Position numbers and translations under genes: made by a program. Shown piece after piece: positions 53,995-63,463 of a stretch of DNA of 64,000 nt. The DNA is taken from assembly GCA_022823185.1 (NCBI GenBank), contig JAJDXQ010000013.1, positions 1 to 64,000 of the forward strand. The letters run 5' to 3'. The number at the start of each line of letters is the position of its first letter. Positions within the stretch are counted from its first letter, which is position 1. The notes below the pieces were generated by a model. That model ran no database searches and had not been told where the DNA came from. It saw nothing but the letters and a program-made list of their open reading frames with translations. Source of the DNA: Caldilineaceae bacterium (GTDB lineage Bacteria > Chloroflexota > Anaerolineae > Caldilineales > Caldilineaceae).

Positions 53995-55476
53995 CTATTC
54001 CTGGCGCACGTGGATGTCGGCGAAGTCCATGTAGCGTTCCCAGTCGTAGAGGGTGACGTCGTGTTTGCCGGTGCGTATGTGGTAGCCGATGGCGCTCCGG
54101 ACGGGCTGGTTGACGGGCGGCAACTCGTCGACGGCGATGCCGTCGGCGCCGAGCAGGCGGTAGACGGGGTCGGCGTTTTTGGCGCCGAGGAACTCGCCGC
54201 GGGGGTCGGCCCAGAGGTCCTCGTCGGCGCTGACGACGTAGACAGGGCGGGGCGCGACGAGGGCGATGAGCATGTGCTGGTCTACGGGCAGCTCATCTTC
54301 CTTGTCGTTGTAGCGTTTGAAGTTTTCGCAGAACCAGTGGGGATAGGTGACGTTGGCATGGCGGGCGGTTTCGCCGAAGCGACGGCGGAAGAGGGCGGCG
54401 CCGCCGCAGCCTGAGTTGTTGGGGATGACGAGGGCGAAGCGTTCATCCTGCGCGCCGGCCCAGAGCGCGGTCTTTCCGAGGCGGGACTGGCCCATCACCG
54501 CGACGCGTGTGTGGTCGACGTCGTCGTCGGTCTCCAGGTAGTCGAGCGCGCGGCGCAGGCCCCATGCCCAGGCGCCGATGGCGCCCCATTCGTTGGGACC
54601 TGGTCGCGTCTGCCCTTCCTTGTAGTAAAGAGGATGGACGCCGTTCTGGTAGCCGTCGTCATAGTCGGGGTCGAGGTCGCCGTAGTAGATTGTGGCGATG
54701 GCGTAACCGCGCTCGAGGATACGCTCGACGGGCCAGCGGGAGAGGGCGTTTCCGCGGCTGGCCTCGGTGGCGCGGTGGTTGCGGATGCCGCGGTCGAAGC
54801 GGTTGCGCATCCACTGCTGTGAGATGGTGATGCCCGGATCGCTATGGATCGACTGGTTGCCCTGGAAGTTGGGAACGAGGAAGGAAGGCACGGGCTTTGG
54901 TTTGTCGTTGGGGAGGTAGACGAGAATGTCCATCCTGGGATCGTCGCGGCGGCCGGTGAAGTAGACAGAGATTTCTTTACGCGTTGCCTGGCCGTCGAGG
55001 GCGTCTTCATCGACAGAGGTGACATCGAAGGTCATGTTTTCGGGACGGCCGGGCGCTACGCCGTAGACGTGCTCTTCGAACAGGCGCAGGAGTTCGGGGC
55101 GGCGCTCTTCCCTCCACATGGCGGCGTCAATGACTGCGCGACCGTCGGCCATGCGCAGCGGGTCGGGCAGCTCATAGGCGGGTACGCGCGCTTCATCGTA
55201 GTTGACATCCTCGCACTGGCGCACCTGGTTGTACCAGTCGCTGGCCTGCTGGCGGGTCGGGTCCAGCTTGAGCGCCATTTCGAAGATCTCGGCTGCGAGC
55301 GGTTTGTTGTCCTGCAGCCCGTAGGCGCGGCCGAGCACCTCGTAGGTGAAGGAGTGTGTCAGCAGTTCGGGATGGATGTCGACCAGGTGGGTCAGGTTGG
55401 AGATGATGTATTCAGGTTTGTCCCAGGTTGTCATCTCTTCCAGCAGAAGGTCCAGTTGTGTAGATACCTTGGCCAT
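53995..55476 (-). CDS. CE15-like glucuronoyl esterase with helical N-terminal extension, no signal peptide
   Basis: 493 aa from ATG 55476 (AAGGAA about 6 nt upstream; ATG 55482 has no spacing). Residues 1-90 look like a TPR-type helical repeat ([24 protein letters not shown]). The alpha/beta-hydrolase part has the CE15 nucleophile motif [12 protein letters not shown] (Ser about 331), [14 protein letters not shown] and [12 protein letters not shown], and the late His in [17 protein letters not shown]15 enzymes cut esters of 4-O-methylglucuronate and are normally secreted; this one has no export signal. Last gene of the ABC/IolE operon. Confidence 0.82.
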   Translation of the reverse strand: MAKVSTQLDLLLEEMTTWDKPEYIISNLTHLVDIHPELLTHSFTYEVLGRAYGLQDNKPLAAEIFEMALKLDPTRQQASDWYNQVRQCEDVNYDEARVPAYELPDPLRMADGRAVIDAAMWREERRPELLRLFEEHVYGVAPGRPENMTFDVTSVDEDALDGQATRKEISVYFTGRRDDPRMDILVYLPNDKPKPVPSFLVPNFQGNQSIHSDPGITISQQWMRNRFDRGIRNHRATEASRGNALSRWPVERILERGYAIATIYYGDLDPDYDDGYQNGVHPLYYKEGQTRPGPNEWGAIGAWAWGLRRALDYLETDDDVDHTRVAVMGQSRLGKTALWAGAQDERFALVIPNNSGCGGAALFRRRFGETARHANVTYPHWFCENFKRYNDKEDELPVDQHMLIALVAPRPVYVVSADEDLWADPRGEFLGAKNADPVYRLLGADGIAVDELPPVNQPVRSAIGYHIRTGKHDVTLYDWERYMDFADIHVRQE

Positions 55477-55555
55477 TGACATTTCCTTGCCTGGATAACG
55501 TGCGGCGTTCCAGCGAATTCGGGACCGAAGAGTCGGGGATCGGTTGGGGTCAGGT

Positions 55556-56476
55556 TCAGACCTGAAGTACGTCTCGGAGATAGTCGCGGCTTATCTTGGC
55601 GCTGTCGACCGGGGACCAGCCTGGGTCGCGCTGTGAGCGCCCGACGGAGTCCTGCTCGACGATCATCCAGCCCTGGTAGGATTGTGTTCGCAGCGCATCA
55701 AAGAAGGCCGGAAAGTCGATTGCGCCTCGACCCAGTTCGGCAAAGATGTCCATCGCCCAGGCCTGGCGCATGTGGATCCGTTCCCGCCGCACTTTTTCCA
55801 GTTTGTCCGGCCAGACGTCTTTGATGTGGAGATACCCGATGCGATCGGCGTATTGCTTCGTTGCGGAGACGACATCGCCACCGCCGAAGTGGTAGTGACC
55901 GGTATCAAAGCACAGTCCGACCAGTTCAGGGTCGGTCAATTCCATGATTCGTTCGACTTCTGCGGGGGTCTCGACATAGGTGCCGGTGTGATGGTGGAAG
56001 ACGGTCTTCAGGTTGAAGCGTTCCTTGCAGCAGGCGGCGACGGTCTCCAGCGCACTGGCGGCGCGTGTCCATTGCGCGTCGGTCCAGCCTTGGCTGCCAT
56101 CGGCGGCAACGAAGCCGGCGACTTCAAGGCGCTCGGGCACGGTGTTGCCGGCGATGATGATTTCTGAGACGCCGAAGCTGGCGAGGAGCGAGCCGACAGT
56201 TTGAACCTGCTGGAGCATCGAGTCGAGGGCTCCTTCTTCCTCTATCGGCAGGGCGACATAGGAGGAGGCCGCCTGCAGATTTCTCTTTTCCAGCTCGGCG
56301 CGCAGATCGTCTGCTTCGGCGGGGAAAAAGCCTCCGGCGCTGATCTCAGTGCCCTCGTATCCGGCGGCTGCGATACCGTCCAGCATCTGGGGAAAGCTGA
56401 GCCCGCTGGTTTTGCTTCCATCAAAGGAAAGGACATCCCAACTGATCGGGGCGCTGCCTATCTTCACATTCAGCAT
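55556..56476 (-). CDS. IolE-like sugar phosphate isomerase/epimerase (inosose dehydratase type)
   Basis: 306 aa. Very like IolE (2-keto-myo-inositol dehydratase): N-terminal [32 protein letters not shown] (metal His/Glu), [16 protein letters not shown] (Asp), YLHIKDVWP (His) and [16 protein letters not shown]. No other iol gene is adjacent, so the name iolE is not given. It follows the MalK gene by 113 bp. The likely role is dehydration of an inosose or epimerisation of a keto-uronate imported by the same operon. Confidence 0.85.
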   Translation of the reverse strand: MLNVKIGSAPISWDVLSFDGSKTSGLSFPQMLDGIAAAGYEGTEISAGGFFPAEADDLRAELEKRNLQAASSYVALPIEEEGALDSMLQQVQTVGSLLASFGVSEIIIAGNTVPERLEVAGFVAADGSQGWTDAQWTRAASALETVAACCKERFNLKTVFHHHTGTYVETPAEVERIMELTDPELVGLCFDTGHYHFGGGDVVSATKQYADRIGYLHIKDVWPDKLEKVRRERIHMRQAWAMDIFAELGRGAIDFPAFFDALRTQSYQGWMIVEQDSVGRSQRDPGWSPVDSAKISRDYLRDVLQV

Positions 56477-56589
56477 AGTTCCTCACTTGGCAAGTATACG
56501 CAGGCGCCTGCGCGCCATCATATTGATTGGGTGGAGCAGAGGGAGGCGTACACTGCGCCGCCGGCGCGCGACGTCAATGGTCCTGCGGT

Positions 56590-57672
56590 TCAGCGGATGG
56601 CTGCCCCGGTATTGTCATCGAAGAGATGAAAGCGGTTGAAGGCGAGACTGAGGGTATCGCCCTCGCGCACTTGGGTTGAGGCTACATCTTTGACCTTGAG
56701 GAGGAGGCCTTCTTTCTCAATGTCAAGTATTGTCTCCGAACCGAGTGGCTCCAGGAGGAAGACCCTGGCCTGGTTGTCGCCTTCGTCATCCGTGGTGAAG
56801 CGAATCTCTTCGGGGCGGACGCCCAGGGTACATTGGCCGCTGGGACAGAGTTCGGCCGCGCGATCGGCCATTTCAGCGCTGACCGGAATGACAAACTGAT
56901 CGCTCTTGTGGACGGTTCTGCCGTTCTCCTTTTGGAGCGCGCCGGGGATGAAGTTCATGGGTGTCGAGCCGACGAAACGAGCGACGAAGTTGTTGGACGG
57001 CAGGTCGTAGATTTCGCTGGGCGTTCCCAGTTGCTGAAGCGTGCCTTCATTCATCACGGCGATCTGATCGGCCATTGTCATGCCCTCGACCTGATCATGG
57101 GTCACGTAGATCATGGTTGTGCCCAGCTCGTGCTGGAGGCGTTTGATCTCGGCGCGCATGTAGACGCGCAGGAGGGCGTCGATATTGGAGAGCGGCTCGT
57201 CCATGAGGAAGACGACGGGTTCGCGCACGATGGCTCTGCCGAGGGCGATGCGCTGCTGCTCGCCGCCGGAGCAGAGGCCGGGCGGCCGGTCCAGGGTATG
57301 CGTTATGCCGAGCATTTCGGCGACATCTCGCACGCGGCGCTCCATCTCATCTTTGGGCGTTTTGCGCAGGCGCAAAGGATAGGCGATGTTGTCGAAGGCG
57401 GTGAAGTGGGGGTAAAGGGCGTAGCTCTGGAAGACGAGGGCGACATCGCGTTCGCGCGGTTCGAGGTCGTTGACGCGCGTTTCGCCGATGTAGATGTCGC
57501 CGTAGGTGGGGCGTTCGAGGCCGGCTACGCAGCGCATGGTGGTGGTCTTGCCGCAGCCGGAGGGGCCGAGCAGGACGACCAGGTCGCCGTCTCTGACGAC
57601 GAGATTGAGCTGGTTGACGGCGCAGGTATCGCCGAAGTACTTTGTCAGGCCTTCTATTCTTACTTCCGCCAA
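56590..57672 (-). CDS. Sugar ABC importer ATP-binding protein, MalK/UgpC type
   Basis: 360 aa. Walker A GPSGCGKTT, Q-loop LVFQSYALYP, signature CSGGEQQRIALGRA (Cys replaces the usual Leu), Walker B FLMDEPLSNID, switch His in YVTHDQVE, and the C-terminal MOP/TOBE domain TLGVRPEEIRF. TTG at 57672 is preferred: AAGGAGAG (57679-57686) lies 6 nt upstream and the product begins MAEVRIEGLTKYFG like other MalK proteins. The upstream frame to ATG 57711 would overlap the permease. This is the only ABC sugar ATPase in the window and might serve several importers. Confidence 0.93.
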   Translation of the reverse strand: MAEVRIEGLTKYFGDTCAVNQLNLVVRDGDLVVLLGPSGCGKTTTMRCVAGLERPTYGDIYIGETRVNDLEPRERDVALVFQSYALYPHFTAFDNIAYPLRLRKTPKDEMERRVRDVAEMLGITHTLDRPPGLCSGGEQQRIALGRAIVREPVVFLMDEPLSNIDALLRVYMRAEIKRLQHELGTTMIYVTHDQVEGMTMADQIAVMNEGTLQQLGTPSEIYDLPSNNFVARFVGSTPMNFIPGALQKENGRTVHKSDQFVIPVSAEMADRAAELCPSGQCTLGVRPEEIRFTTDDEGDNQARVFLLEPLGSETILDIEKEGLLLKVKDVASTQVREGDTLSLAFNRFHLFDDNTGAAIR

Positions 57673-57688
57673 AGTGTACTCTCCTTGC

Positions 57689-58597
57689 TCACTGGCCGCT
57701 GGCGACGCCAAAGGTCAGCCCGCGCACGAGGAACCTCTGCAAAGTAAATGCCGCCACAAGAACGGGGAACACGGCGATCGTGCCGGCGGCGCTGACCACG
57801 CCCCAATCCAATTCATGCTGCGGGATCTGCGCCTGGATCGCAATCGGCAGCGTCATCGTCTTCATGGAATTCACGAAATAGAGGGCGATGATGTACTCGT
57901 TCCAGTTGAAGATAAAGAGCAGGATGGCGATCGAAAAGAGGCTGGGGAAGATCAGGGGCAGCAGGATGCGGCGCACGGCGCCGAAACGCGTGTCGCCATC
58001 CATGAGGGCAGCTTCTTCTACGTCCATGGGGACATCCATGAATGTGCCGCGCAGAACCCAGACGGCGAATGCGGTGTTGAGAACGGTATAAAGGATGATC
58101 AGGGTATATTTTTCGTCGATAATTCCGAGATCGCTGCCGAGGAGGAATAGGGGGATGGCTGAGGCGATGGGGGGCAGGAGCGCGACGAGGCCCATGAGGC
58201 CGACGACGATGGCGACGAACTTGAAAGGCAGGCGCATCCTGGTAGCGGCGTAGGCGGCGGGCACGGCAATGATGAGGCAGATGATGGTTGCCAGGGTGGA
58301 AACAACGAGACTGTTGTAGACGTTTTCGAGGATGCGGCGTTCAAAGATGGTCACCCAGGCGTCGAGCCGGGGATCGGTTGGGAAGAAACGGGGCGGGATG
58401 TGGGCGAGGTCGCGCAAGGACTTGATGGAAGAGATGGCGACCCAGTACATGGGGACAAGGGTCCAGAAGGCGGCGAGGTAGAGGACAATGACAACGAGCA
58501 GTTTACGCAGGTTGAGACGGCGCCCCTGCGCGGCCATTATTACATCCTGGGGCACGGATTCGTTGGTTGTCGTCTCGCTCACATCTGTTTGTGCCAT
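57689..58597 (-). CDS. ABC transporter permease, MalG type
   Basis: 302 aa, six helices. N-terminal 30 residues hydrophilic. Coupling motif DVEEAALMDGDTRFGAVRRI, preceded by TVLNTAFAVWVLRG and followed by FNWNEYIIALYFVNS. Second permease of the complete importer; its stop leaves 16 nt to the MalK start. Confidence 0.93.
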   Translation of the reverse strand: MAQTDVSETTTNESVPQDVIMAAQGRRLNLRKLLVVIVLYLAAFWTLVPMYWVAISSIKSLRDLAHIPPRFFPTDPRLDAWVTIFERRILENVYNSLVVSTLATIICLIIAVPAAYAATRMRLPFKFVAIVVGLMGLVALLPPIASAIPLFLLGSDLGIIDEKYTLIILYTVLNTAFAVWVLRGTFMDVPMDVEEAALMDGDTRFGAVRRILLPLIFPSLFSIAILLFIFNWNEYIIALYFVNSMKTMTLPIAIQAQIPQHELDWGVVSAAGTIAVFPVLVAAFTLQRFLVRGLTFGVASGQ

Positions 58598-58630
58598 CAG
58601 CTTGCACTCCTATGAAAACGGCCTTCGGTC

Positions 58631-59584
58631 TCAGCGGCTTCGGCGCTCCACCCAGAGATATCTGACGAAGATCGTGCCGGCGATATAGGTCATGAGCAGC
58701 ATGACGAGCACCGCGGCAGAGGCGTAATGGGGCTTGAGCCGCTGGAAGGACATGCCGTAAATGTACCAGGAGAGGTTCCAGGTGGCGCGGCCCGGGCCGC
58801 CCTGGGTAGTGGCGGCGATGGTGCCGATGGTGCGGGTGGACCAGACGAAGACGAGGATGGTGGCGATGGCGAACATCGGCCGGATATAAGGGAGGGTCAT
58901 GTCCCAGAAGGCGCGCCAGCGGGTTGCGCCGTCGACGGCGGCGGCCTCGTAGATGTCGCGGGGGACCTGGTTGAGGCCGGCGTAGAGAAGCAGAAATGCC
59001 AGGGGGCTGATGCGCCAGATCTCGACGACACAGAGGGCGATGAAGGCGGTATCGGCCTTCACTAGCCAGATTATCGGTTCGAGGCCGAGTGCGGCGAGAG
59101 GCACGTTCACCAGTCCCAAGGTAGGGTGGTACATGATCTTCCACATCATGCCGGCGACGATTTCGGAGACCATCAGCGGAATGATAAGGATTGAAATCCA
59201 GATCGCCTTGCGGCCGGCGTAGTCGCTGTGCACCAGAAGGGCCAGTCCCAGCCCGACCAGGAGGCACATGGGAACGACGACGACGCCCATTTTGAGGCTG
59301 AAGATCAGCGCGCCGTGGAAGATGGTGTCCCGGGTGAGACGGGAGAGGTTAGCCAGGCCGATCCACTCCCCCTTCTCGCTGGTGAGAATCAGCCAGAAGT
59401 TGTAAACGATGGGATAGAACTGGACCAGGATCAGGGTCAGGAGGCTGGGGATGATCAGCATGACCCCGAGGCGGTTGTCGCGAAAGCTGAAAAGTTCGGA
59501 CCACATGCCCTGGGGCGGCGGCTGTGAGGCGGGGCTATTCGCGCCCTGTCCGGGCAAGGGACTGACGGTCTGTTGTACGGTCAA
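58631..59584 (-). CDS. ABC transporter permease, MalF type
   Basis: 317 aa. TTG start at 59584 with AAGGAG 7 nt upstream. Six to seven helices; coupling motif DIYEAAAVDGATRWRAFWDM, first helix VMLIIPSLLTLILVQFYPIV. Follows the binding-protein gene across a strong hairpin at 59653-59688. Confidence 0.92.
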   Translation of the reverse strand: MTVQQTVSPLPGQGANSPASQPPPQGMWSELFSFRDNRLGVMLIIPSLLTLILVQFYPIVYNFWLILTSEKGEWIGLANLSRLTRDTIFHGALIFSLKMGVVVVPMCLLVGLGLALLVHSDYAGRKAIWISILIIPLMVSEIVAGMMWKIMYHPTLGLVNVPLAALGLEPIIWLVKADTAFIALCVVEIWRISPLAFLLLYAGLNQVPRDIYEAAAVDGATRWRAFWDMTLPYIRPMFAIATILVFVWSTRTIGTIAATTQGGPGRATWNLSWYIYGMSFQRLKPHYASAAVLVMLLMTYIAGTIFVRYLWVERRSR

Positions 59585-59652
59585 CGAAACGCTCCTTGGG
59601 CCGGTAGGTCAGGAAGACGGTCTGCACGCCGGTGCGTGAAGCGTGCGCACAG

Positions 59653-59688
59653 GCAAAGAGGAGTGGGGGGATTCCCACTCCTCTTTGC
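59653..59688 (-). other. Perfect 15-bp intercistronic hairpin after the sugar-binding protein
   Basis: GCAAAGAGGAGTGGG (59653-59667), 6-nt loop, CCCACTCCTCTTTGC (59674-59688), starting 10 nt after the binding-protein stop (minus strand). No T-tract follows. Position and strength fit an mRNA stabiliser or partial terminator that sets the excess of binding protein over permease. Confidence 0.75.
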
Positions 59689-59698
59689 TGAAATCAGA

Positions 59699-61042
59699 CT
59701 AGTTCGTGACACCTTCCATCTCGAGACGGATTTCGGCGCCAGCCTGCTCGCAGGCTTCCTGGCCGGTTATGTCACCGGCGCCGACGGCGCTGAAGGCCGG
59801 TCCCAGGATGGCGAGGCTGATGCCTGTGGCCTGGGTGCTGCGGGGGCGCCACTTGGGCGGCACCATCAGGGCCTCAAACTGGGCCGGGAACCAGGGCTTT
59901 TCCAGGATCAGTTCGGGGTCGTTGAAGACGGACTTGCGGAAGGGGATGCCGCCGGCGTGGGCGTAGGAGAGCGCGTGCTCCTGGTTGTAGTGCATCCACT
60001 CCATGTAGGTCCAGGCGGCGTCCTTGTGCTCGGAATGGGCGTTGAGCACGAGGCCCCAGTGGCCCATCATGGAGACATGGGGCGCGCCGACTTCTGAGGC
60101 GGGCAGAGGCAGATAGAGCATCTTGCCGGCCACGTCGGAGTCGGTCTCGTCCTCGAAGGCGGCGTAGGCGTCGCCGGGCCAGCCGATGCCCATCATGGCG
60201 CGGCCGGAGACGACTTCAGCGACCATCTCAGTGGTGCCGTAGGTATTGCCGCCCGGCGGCAGGTACTTGCTCAACTGCTCGTAGAGCGTGAGCGCATCGC
60301 AGCCGGCCTCGTTGTCGAGGATGACGTTGAATTCGTCGTCGAAGATGCCGCCGCCCATTGACCAAAGCAGGGCGAGGGCGTCACTGCCGGCGGCGCCGCG
60401 CACGTTGTAGCCATAGAAGGGCGGGTCACAGTCGGGGCAGTGGACTTGTTCGGCGATCGCAAGTACGTCATCCCAGGTTACAGGCGCATCGAGACCTTGT
60501 TCGTCAAGGATGTCCTGGCGGATGTAGAACATGATGACGTTGCCCTGGATGGGCAGGGCGTGCAGGTCGGGACGTTCACCGGTCTGGAAGTCCAGGGGGA
60601 TGGGGCCATAGGGGGGAGGCCAGGAGAAGACGTCGTAGGAGACCTGGGGCACGTCGTCGTCGCGGGTTGCGCCGTAGGCTTCGGTCAGGTTGACGGACAG
60701 TCCGCCGTCGACGATATTGGGCATCCAGGGATCGTCGGCGAAGATGACGTCGAATTCACCGGACTCGGTGCGGGCCAGCGAGATCACTTTTTCGAAAAAT
60801 GTCGTCCAGGGGAAAGGCGCGACTTCGACCTTGATGCCCGGGTTTTCTTCTTCAAACTGCGGGATCAGAGCGACGAGACCGTCAGCTAGAGGCCCTTGAG
60901 CGGTGATGATACTGATGGTGACTTCCTCGGCCATCTCCTCTTGCATGGCCCCGGTCTCTGCCGGCGCAGCGGGCGCCGCGCAGGCCGACACCATGATTGC
61001 CATCACGAGGGTGAAGACGGCGAACAGATAGAGCTTTCTCAT
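59699..61042 (-). CDS. ABC sugar-binding lipoprotein, family 1
   Basis: 447 aa from ATG 61042 (AGGAGG 9 nt upstream). Sec lipoprotein signal MRKLYLFAVFTLVMAIMVSA then Cys21 and an acidic linker. Mature family 1 protein: IPQFEEENPGIKVEVAPFPW, FDVIFADDPWMPNIVDGGLS, WGLVLNAHSEHKDAAWTYME. First gene of the complete importer operon that also contains IolE-like and CE15-like enzymes, which suggests a uronate or cyclitol-like ligand. Confidence 0.92.
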   Translation of the reverse strand: MRKLYLFAVFTLVMAIMVSACAAPAAPAETGAMQEEMAEEVTISIITAQGPLADGLVALIPQFEEENPGIKVEVAPFPWTTFFEKVISLARTESGEFDVIFADDPWMPNIVDGGLSVNLTEAYGATRDDDVPQVSYDVFSWPPPYGPIPLDFQTGERPDLHALPIQGNVIMFYIRQDILDEQGLDAPVTWDDVLAIAEQVHCPDCDPPFYGYNVRGAAGSDALALLWSMGGGIFDDEFNVILDNEAGCDALTLYEQLSKYLPPGGNTYGTTEMVAEVVSGRAMMGIGWPGDAYAAFEDETDSDVAGKMLYLPLPASEVGAPHVSMMGHWGLVLNAHSEHKDAAWTYMEWMHYNQEHALSYAHAGGIPFRKSVFNDPELILEKPWFPAQFEALMVPPKWRPRSTQATGISLAILGPAFSAVGAGDITGQEACEQAGAEIRLEMEGVTN

Positions 61043-61184
61043 GACTTTGCTTCCTCCTTGCTGAAATAGGTTTGGAGAGTACTGCACTGGAGTTTCACGA
61101 AGATGCGATACTTTCAGGCACTTGGCAAGGTCAGACGACGAGGGAGGATCTATCTTGTTGGAAAGGTCCGGCTATTTGGCTGGA

Positions 61185-61213
61185 ATTCTGGAGTAAAGCG
61201 CGATTCTTGTCAA
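61185..61213 (-). promoter_or_regulatory. Sigma70-like promoter of the ABC/IolE/CE15 operon
   Basis: Minus strand TTGACA (61213-61208), 17-nt spacer, CAGAAT (61190-61185). Predicted leader about 135 nt before ATG 61042. Its -35 touches the stem-loop at 61212-61233. Confidence 0.5.
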
Positions 61214-61233
61214 GTCCCCGGAATCGGGGGCTT
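61212..61233. terminator. Stem-loop at operon boundary upstream of the promoter
   Basis: AAGTCCCCG and CGGGGGCTT pair over 9 bp (one G-U) around GAAT. On the minus strand it lies past the sialidase stop (61371) and just before the next operon's -35, so it probably ends the upstream transcript. Otherwise 61043-61370 holds no recognised gene. Confidence 0.5.
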
Positions 61234-61370
61234 TGGTGACCGCATCTGCCGCTTTGACGTTCCCCATTCCAGATTTTTCCGCGGGTTCGGGCAGCGGTGG
61301 GTAGGGAAGGCGCCGGTCATGTGTTGGCGAGTGAGAGGCAGGGATTGCGAGGAATGTGACTTATCGTCCG

Positions 61371-62495
61371 CTACGCAATTTCCCAGCGGACGGCGACGAC
61401 ATACTGGACGATTGGGCTTTCTACTGTCCACTCGTGGAAGACGGTGAAGAGCGTTCCATCGTTGAGTTGGATCGTGGTGGGATAGCCGATGTGCCAGTAG
61501 AGATTGGGGACTGCTTCCGGGGGTGCGATGCCGCCGGAACTGATGACAAACTCGTTGGCGACGTCCCAGTGCAGCCCGTCCTGGGAGATGCAGGCGCGGA
61601 TTCCCCAGGGGTCGCGGCGATGGCCGTAGGTGGAGAGCATGCGGCCGTCTTGCAGGAGAGTGAGGTCGGCTGGGTAGCCCCAGAGGTTGGTGGGTTCAGG
61701 CCGGCTCCAGGATTCGCCATCATTGAGTGAATGGGCGGTCCACATATGTTGGTGTCGGTTGCGGACGCCGTGCATGGTGCGCATCATGGTGACCAAGGCG
61801 CCGTCGGCAGTGCGGGCGAGCGCGGTTTCGTCGAATGAGATGATGTTGGCGGGGTCATAGGCGATGGTGGAATAGTATTCCCAGTCGTGACCCTTGTTGT
61901 CAGAACGCATGAGGTATGAGCGGACGCGTTCGTGGAGGTTGTCCGTTTCCATCCAGGCGCGTGCGAACTGGTGTCCGTGGCAGGCCATGAGCAGGGAGCC
62001 GTTGGGCAGCTCCACCACGCCGTCGATTGGCTGGCCCCAACGCATGGGCGCTACGTTGGCCTTGTAGGCGGCGCCCCACGTATAGCCGTTGTCAGAAGAG
62101 GCAGTGATGCCGACGCCGTCGACATCGCGCGTGCCGCGGGGCCTGTCTTGCGGACCGAAGTCGTCCAGCATGCCCTTCTGGTCGACGAAGGCCCATTGAA
62201 AGTAGTTGACGAGGAGGGTGCCGTCTGAGAGTTGCGTGACGGAGGGTGTGTCGCTGCCGAAGTGATGGGTGGCGGGCCAGACGATTACAACGGGCGTCCG
62301 GTCCCACGACTGACCGTTATCGGTAGAGCGGATCAGAAGAATGCTGTCGAAATCTGGATGTATGTAGCCGCTGGTTTCGTTGAAGACCACGACGACATCT
62401 CCGTTCTGGAGCTGCGCGGCGCCGACCTGGCATGTGTAGCGGGAGGGGTCGTGATAGAGGGTGATCTTCTCCGCATTTTTCATGATTTGACCCAT
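61371..62495 (-). CDS. Sialidase-like BNR/Asp-box protein without signal peptide
   Basis: 374 aa. Four Asp-box motifs are visible: STDNGQSWD, SSDNGYTWG, RSDNKGHDWE and SLNDGESWS, the hallmark of six-bladed sialidase propellers. No secretion signal, so it should act inside the cell. Whether it hydrolyses sialic acid or other sugars is unclear; the arginine triad cannot be placed with confidence. ATG 62495 has GAGGA 7 nt upstream. It follows the MalG-type permease by 71 bp, so it probably processes the imported sugar. Confidence 0.8.
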   Translation of the reverse strand: MGQIMKNAEKITLYHDPSRYTCQVGAAQLQNGDVVVVFNETSGYIHPDFDSILLIRSTDNGQSWDRTPVVIVWPATHHFGSDTPSVTQLSDGTLLVNYFQWAFVDQKGMLDDFGPQDRPRGTRDVDGVGITASSDNGYTWGAAYKANVAPMRWGQPIDGVVELPNGSLLMACHGHQFARAWMETDNLHERVRSYLMRSDNKGHDWEYYSTIAYDPANIISFDETALARTADGALVTMMRTMHGVRNRHQHMWTAHSLNDGESWSRPEPTNLWGYPADLTLLQDGRMLSTYGHRRDPWGIRACISQDGLHWDVANEFVISSGGIAPPEAVPNLYWHIGYPTTIQLNDGTLFTVFHEWTVESPIVQYVVAVRWEIA

Positions 62496-62566
62496 TTTGA
62501 CGTCCTCTGCTTTCCGCCTTGTTGGTTCAGTGGACTTGCCCTCTATGAGGTATTGCCGTTGCGAAG

Positions 62567-63442
62567 TCAGCCTTTTATGCCGACTTGGGTGACCCCTTCA
62601 ATGAAGTAACGCTGCAGGATAAGAAAGAAAATCAGCGTTGGCAGGGCGACGATGGCGACGGCAGCCATGGCTTCGCCGTAGCCGCTCTGGGTGGAGGTGC
62701 CTTGAATGTCGAGACGCGTGTAGAAGGCCATCCCCACGGGCAGCGTTTTCCACTCCGTTTTGAAGGCGACCAGCAGCGGCCAGAGGAAGGAGTTCCAGTT
62801 GCTGGTGAAGATGAGAATGGCGCCGGCCAGCGTAGCCGGCCTCGCAAGCGGCAGCGCCACGCGCATAAAGGTACCTAGTCGACTGCATCCATCAATGGCG
62901 GCCGCGTCCTCCAGCTCGCGCGGGAAGGAGAGAAAGAACTGACGATACAGGTAGACCGGGAAGACACTGGCCAGGGGAGGAACGATCAGGGAAATGAAAC
63001 TGTCCTGGACTTCCAGCCGCAAGACGCCGATAAAGAGCGGAACGATACTCATCTCGGGCGGGATCATCAGCGAACTGATCAGAAGCCAGAAGATGACTGT
63101 GCGTCCTGGGAAGTGCATCCTCGCCAGGGCGAAGCCGGTCAGCGACCCCAACACCAGGCTGCCGGCGACAACACAGACCGAGGTCACGATACTGTTGACA
63201 AACCAGCGAATTACGGGTGTGTCCGCCACCACAGTCCGATAGTGTTCCCAGGTAATTTCGGTGGGAATCAGGTCTACCCCTGCCATGATCAGTCGATCGG
63301 GCTTGACGGAGGTGTTGAGCATCCAGTAGAGCGGGAATAGCCAAAGCAGAGCCACAACGGCGCCTGGCAGCCAGATTATGAAGGTCTTGATGAAACGCAA
63401 CGACGTCTGGTTGTAGAGAGTGCTGAGGCTCAGGTTCGACAT
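62567..63442 (-). CDS. ABC transporter permease, MalG type
   Basis: 291 aa, six helices. Coupling motif ELEDAAAIDGCSRLGTFMRV, with FWLLISSLMIPPEMSIVPLF and FTSNWNSFLWPLLVAF typical for MalG. Together with the partial MalF-type permease it belongs to a second sugar importer whose binding protein would lie beyond 64000. Confidence 0.92.
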   Translation of the reverse strand: MSNLSLSTLYNQTSLRFIKTFIIWLPGAVVALLWLFPLYWMLNTSVKPDRLIMAGVDLIPTEITWEHYRTVVADTPVIRWFVNSIVTSVCVVAGSLVLGSLTGFALARMHFPGRTVIFWLLISSLMIPPEMSIVPLFIGVLRLEVQDSFISLIVPPLASVFPVYLYRQFFLSFPRELEDAAAIDGCSRLGTFMRVALPLARPATLAGAILIFTSNWNSFLWPLLVAFKTEWKTLPVGMAFYTRLDIQGTSTQSGYGEAMAAVAIVALPTLIFFLILQRYFIEGVTQVGIKG

Positions 63443-63463
63443 GATCAGAGTGGCTTTTGGGCT

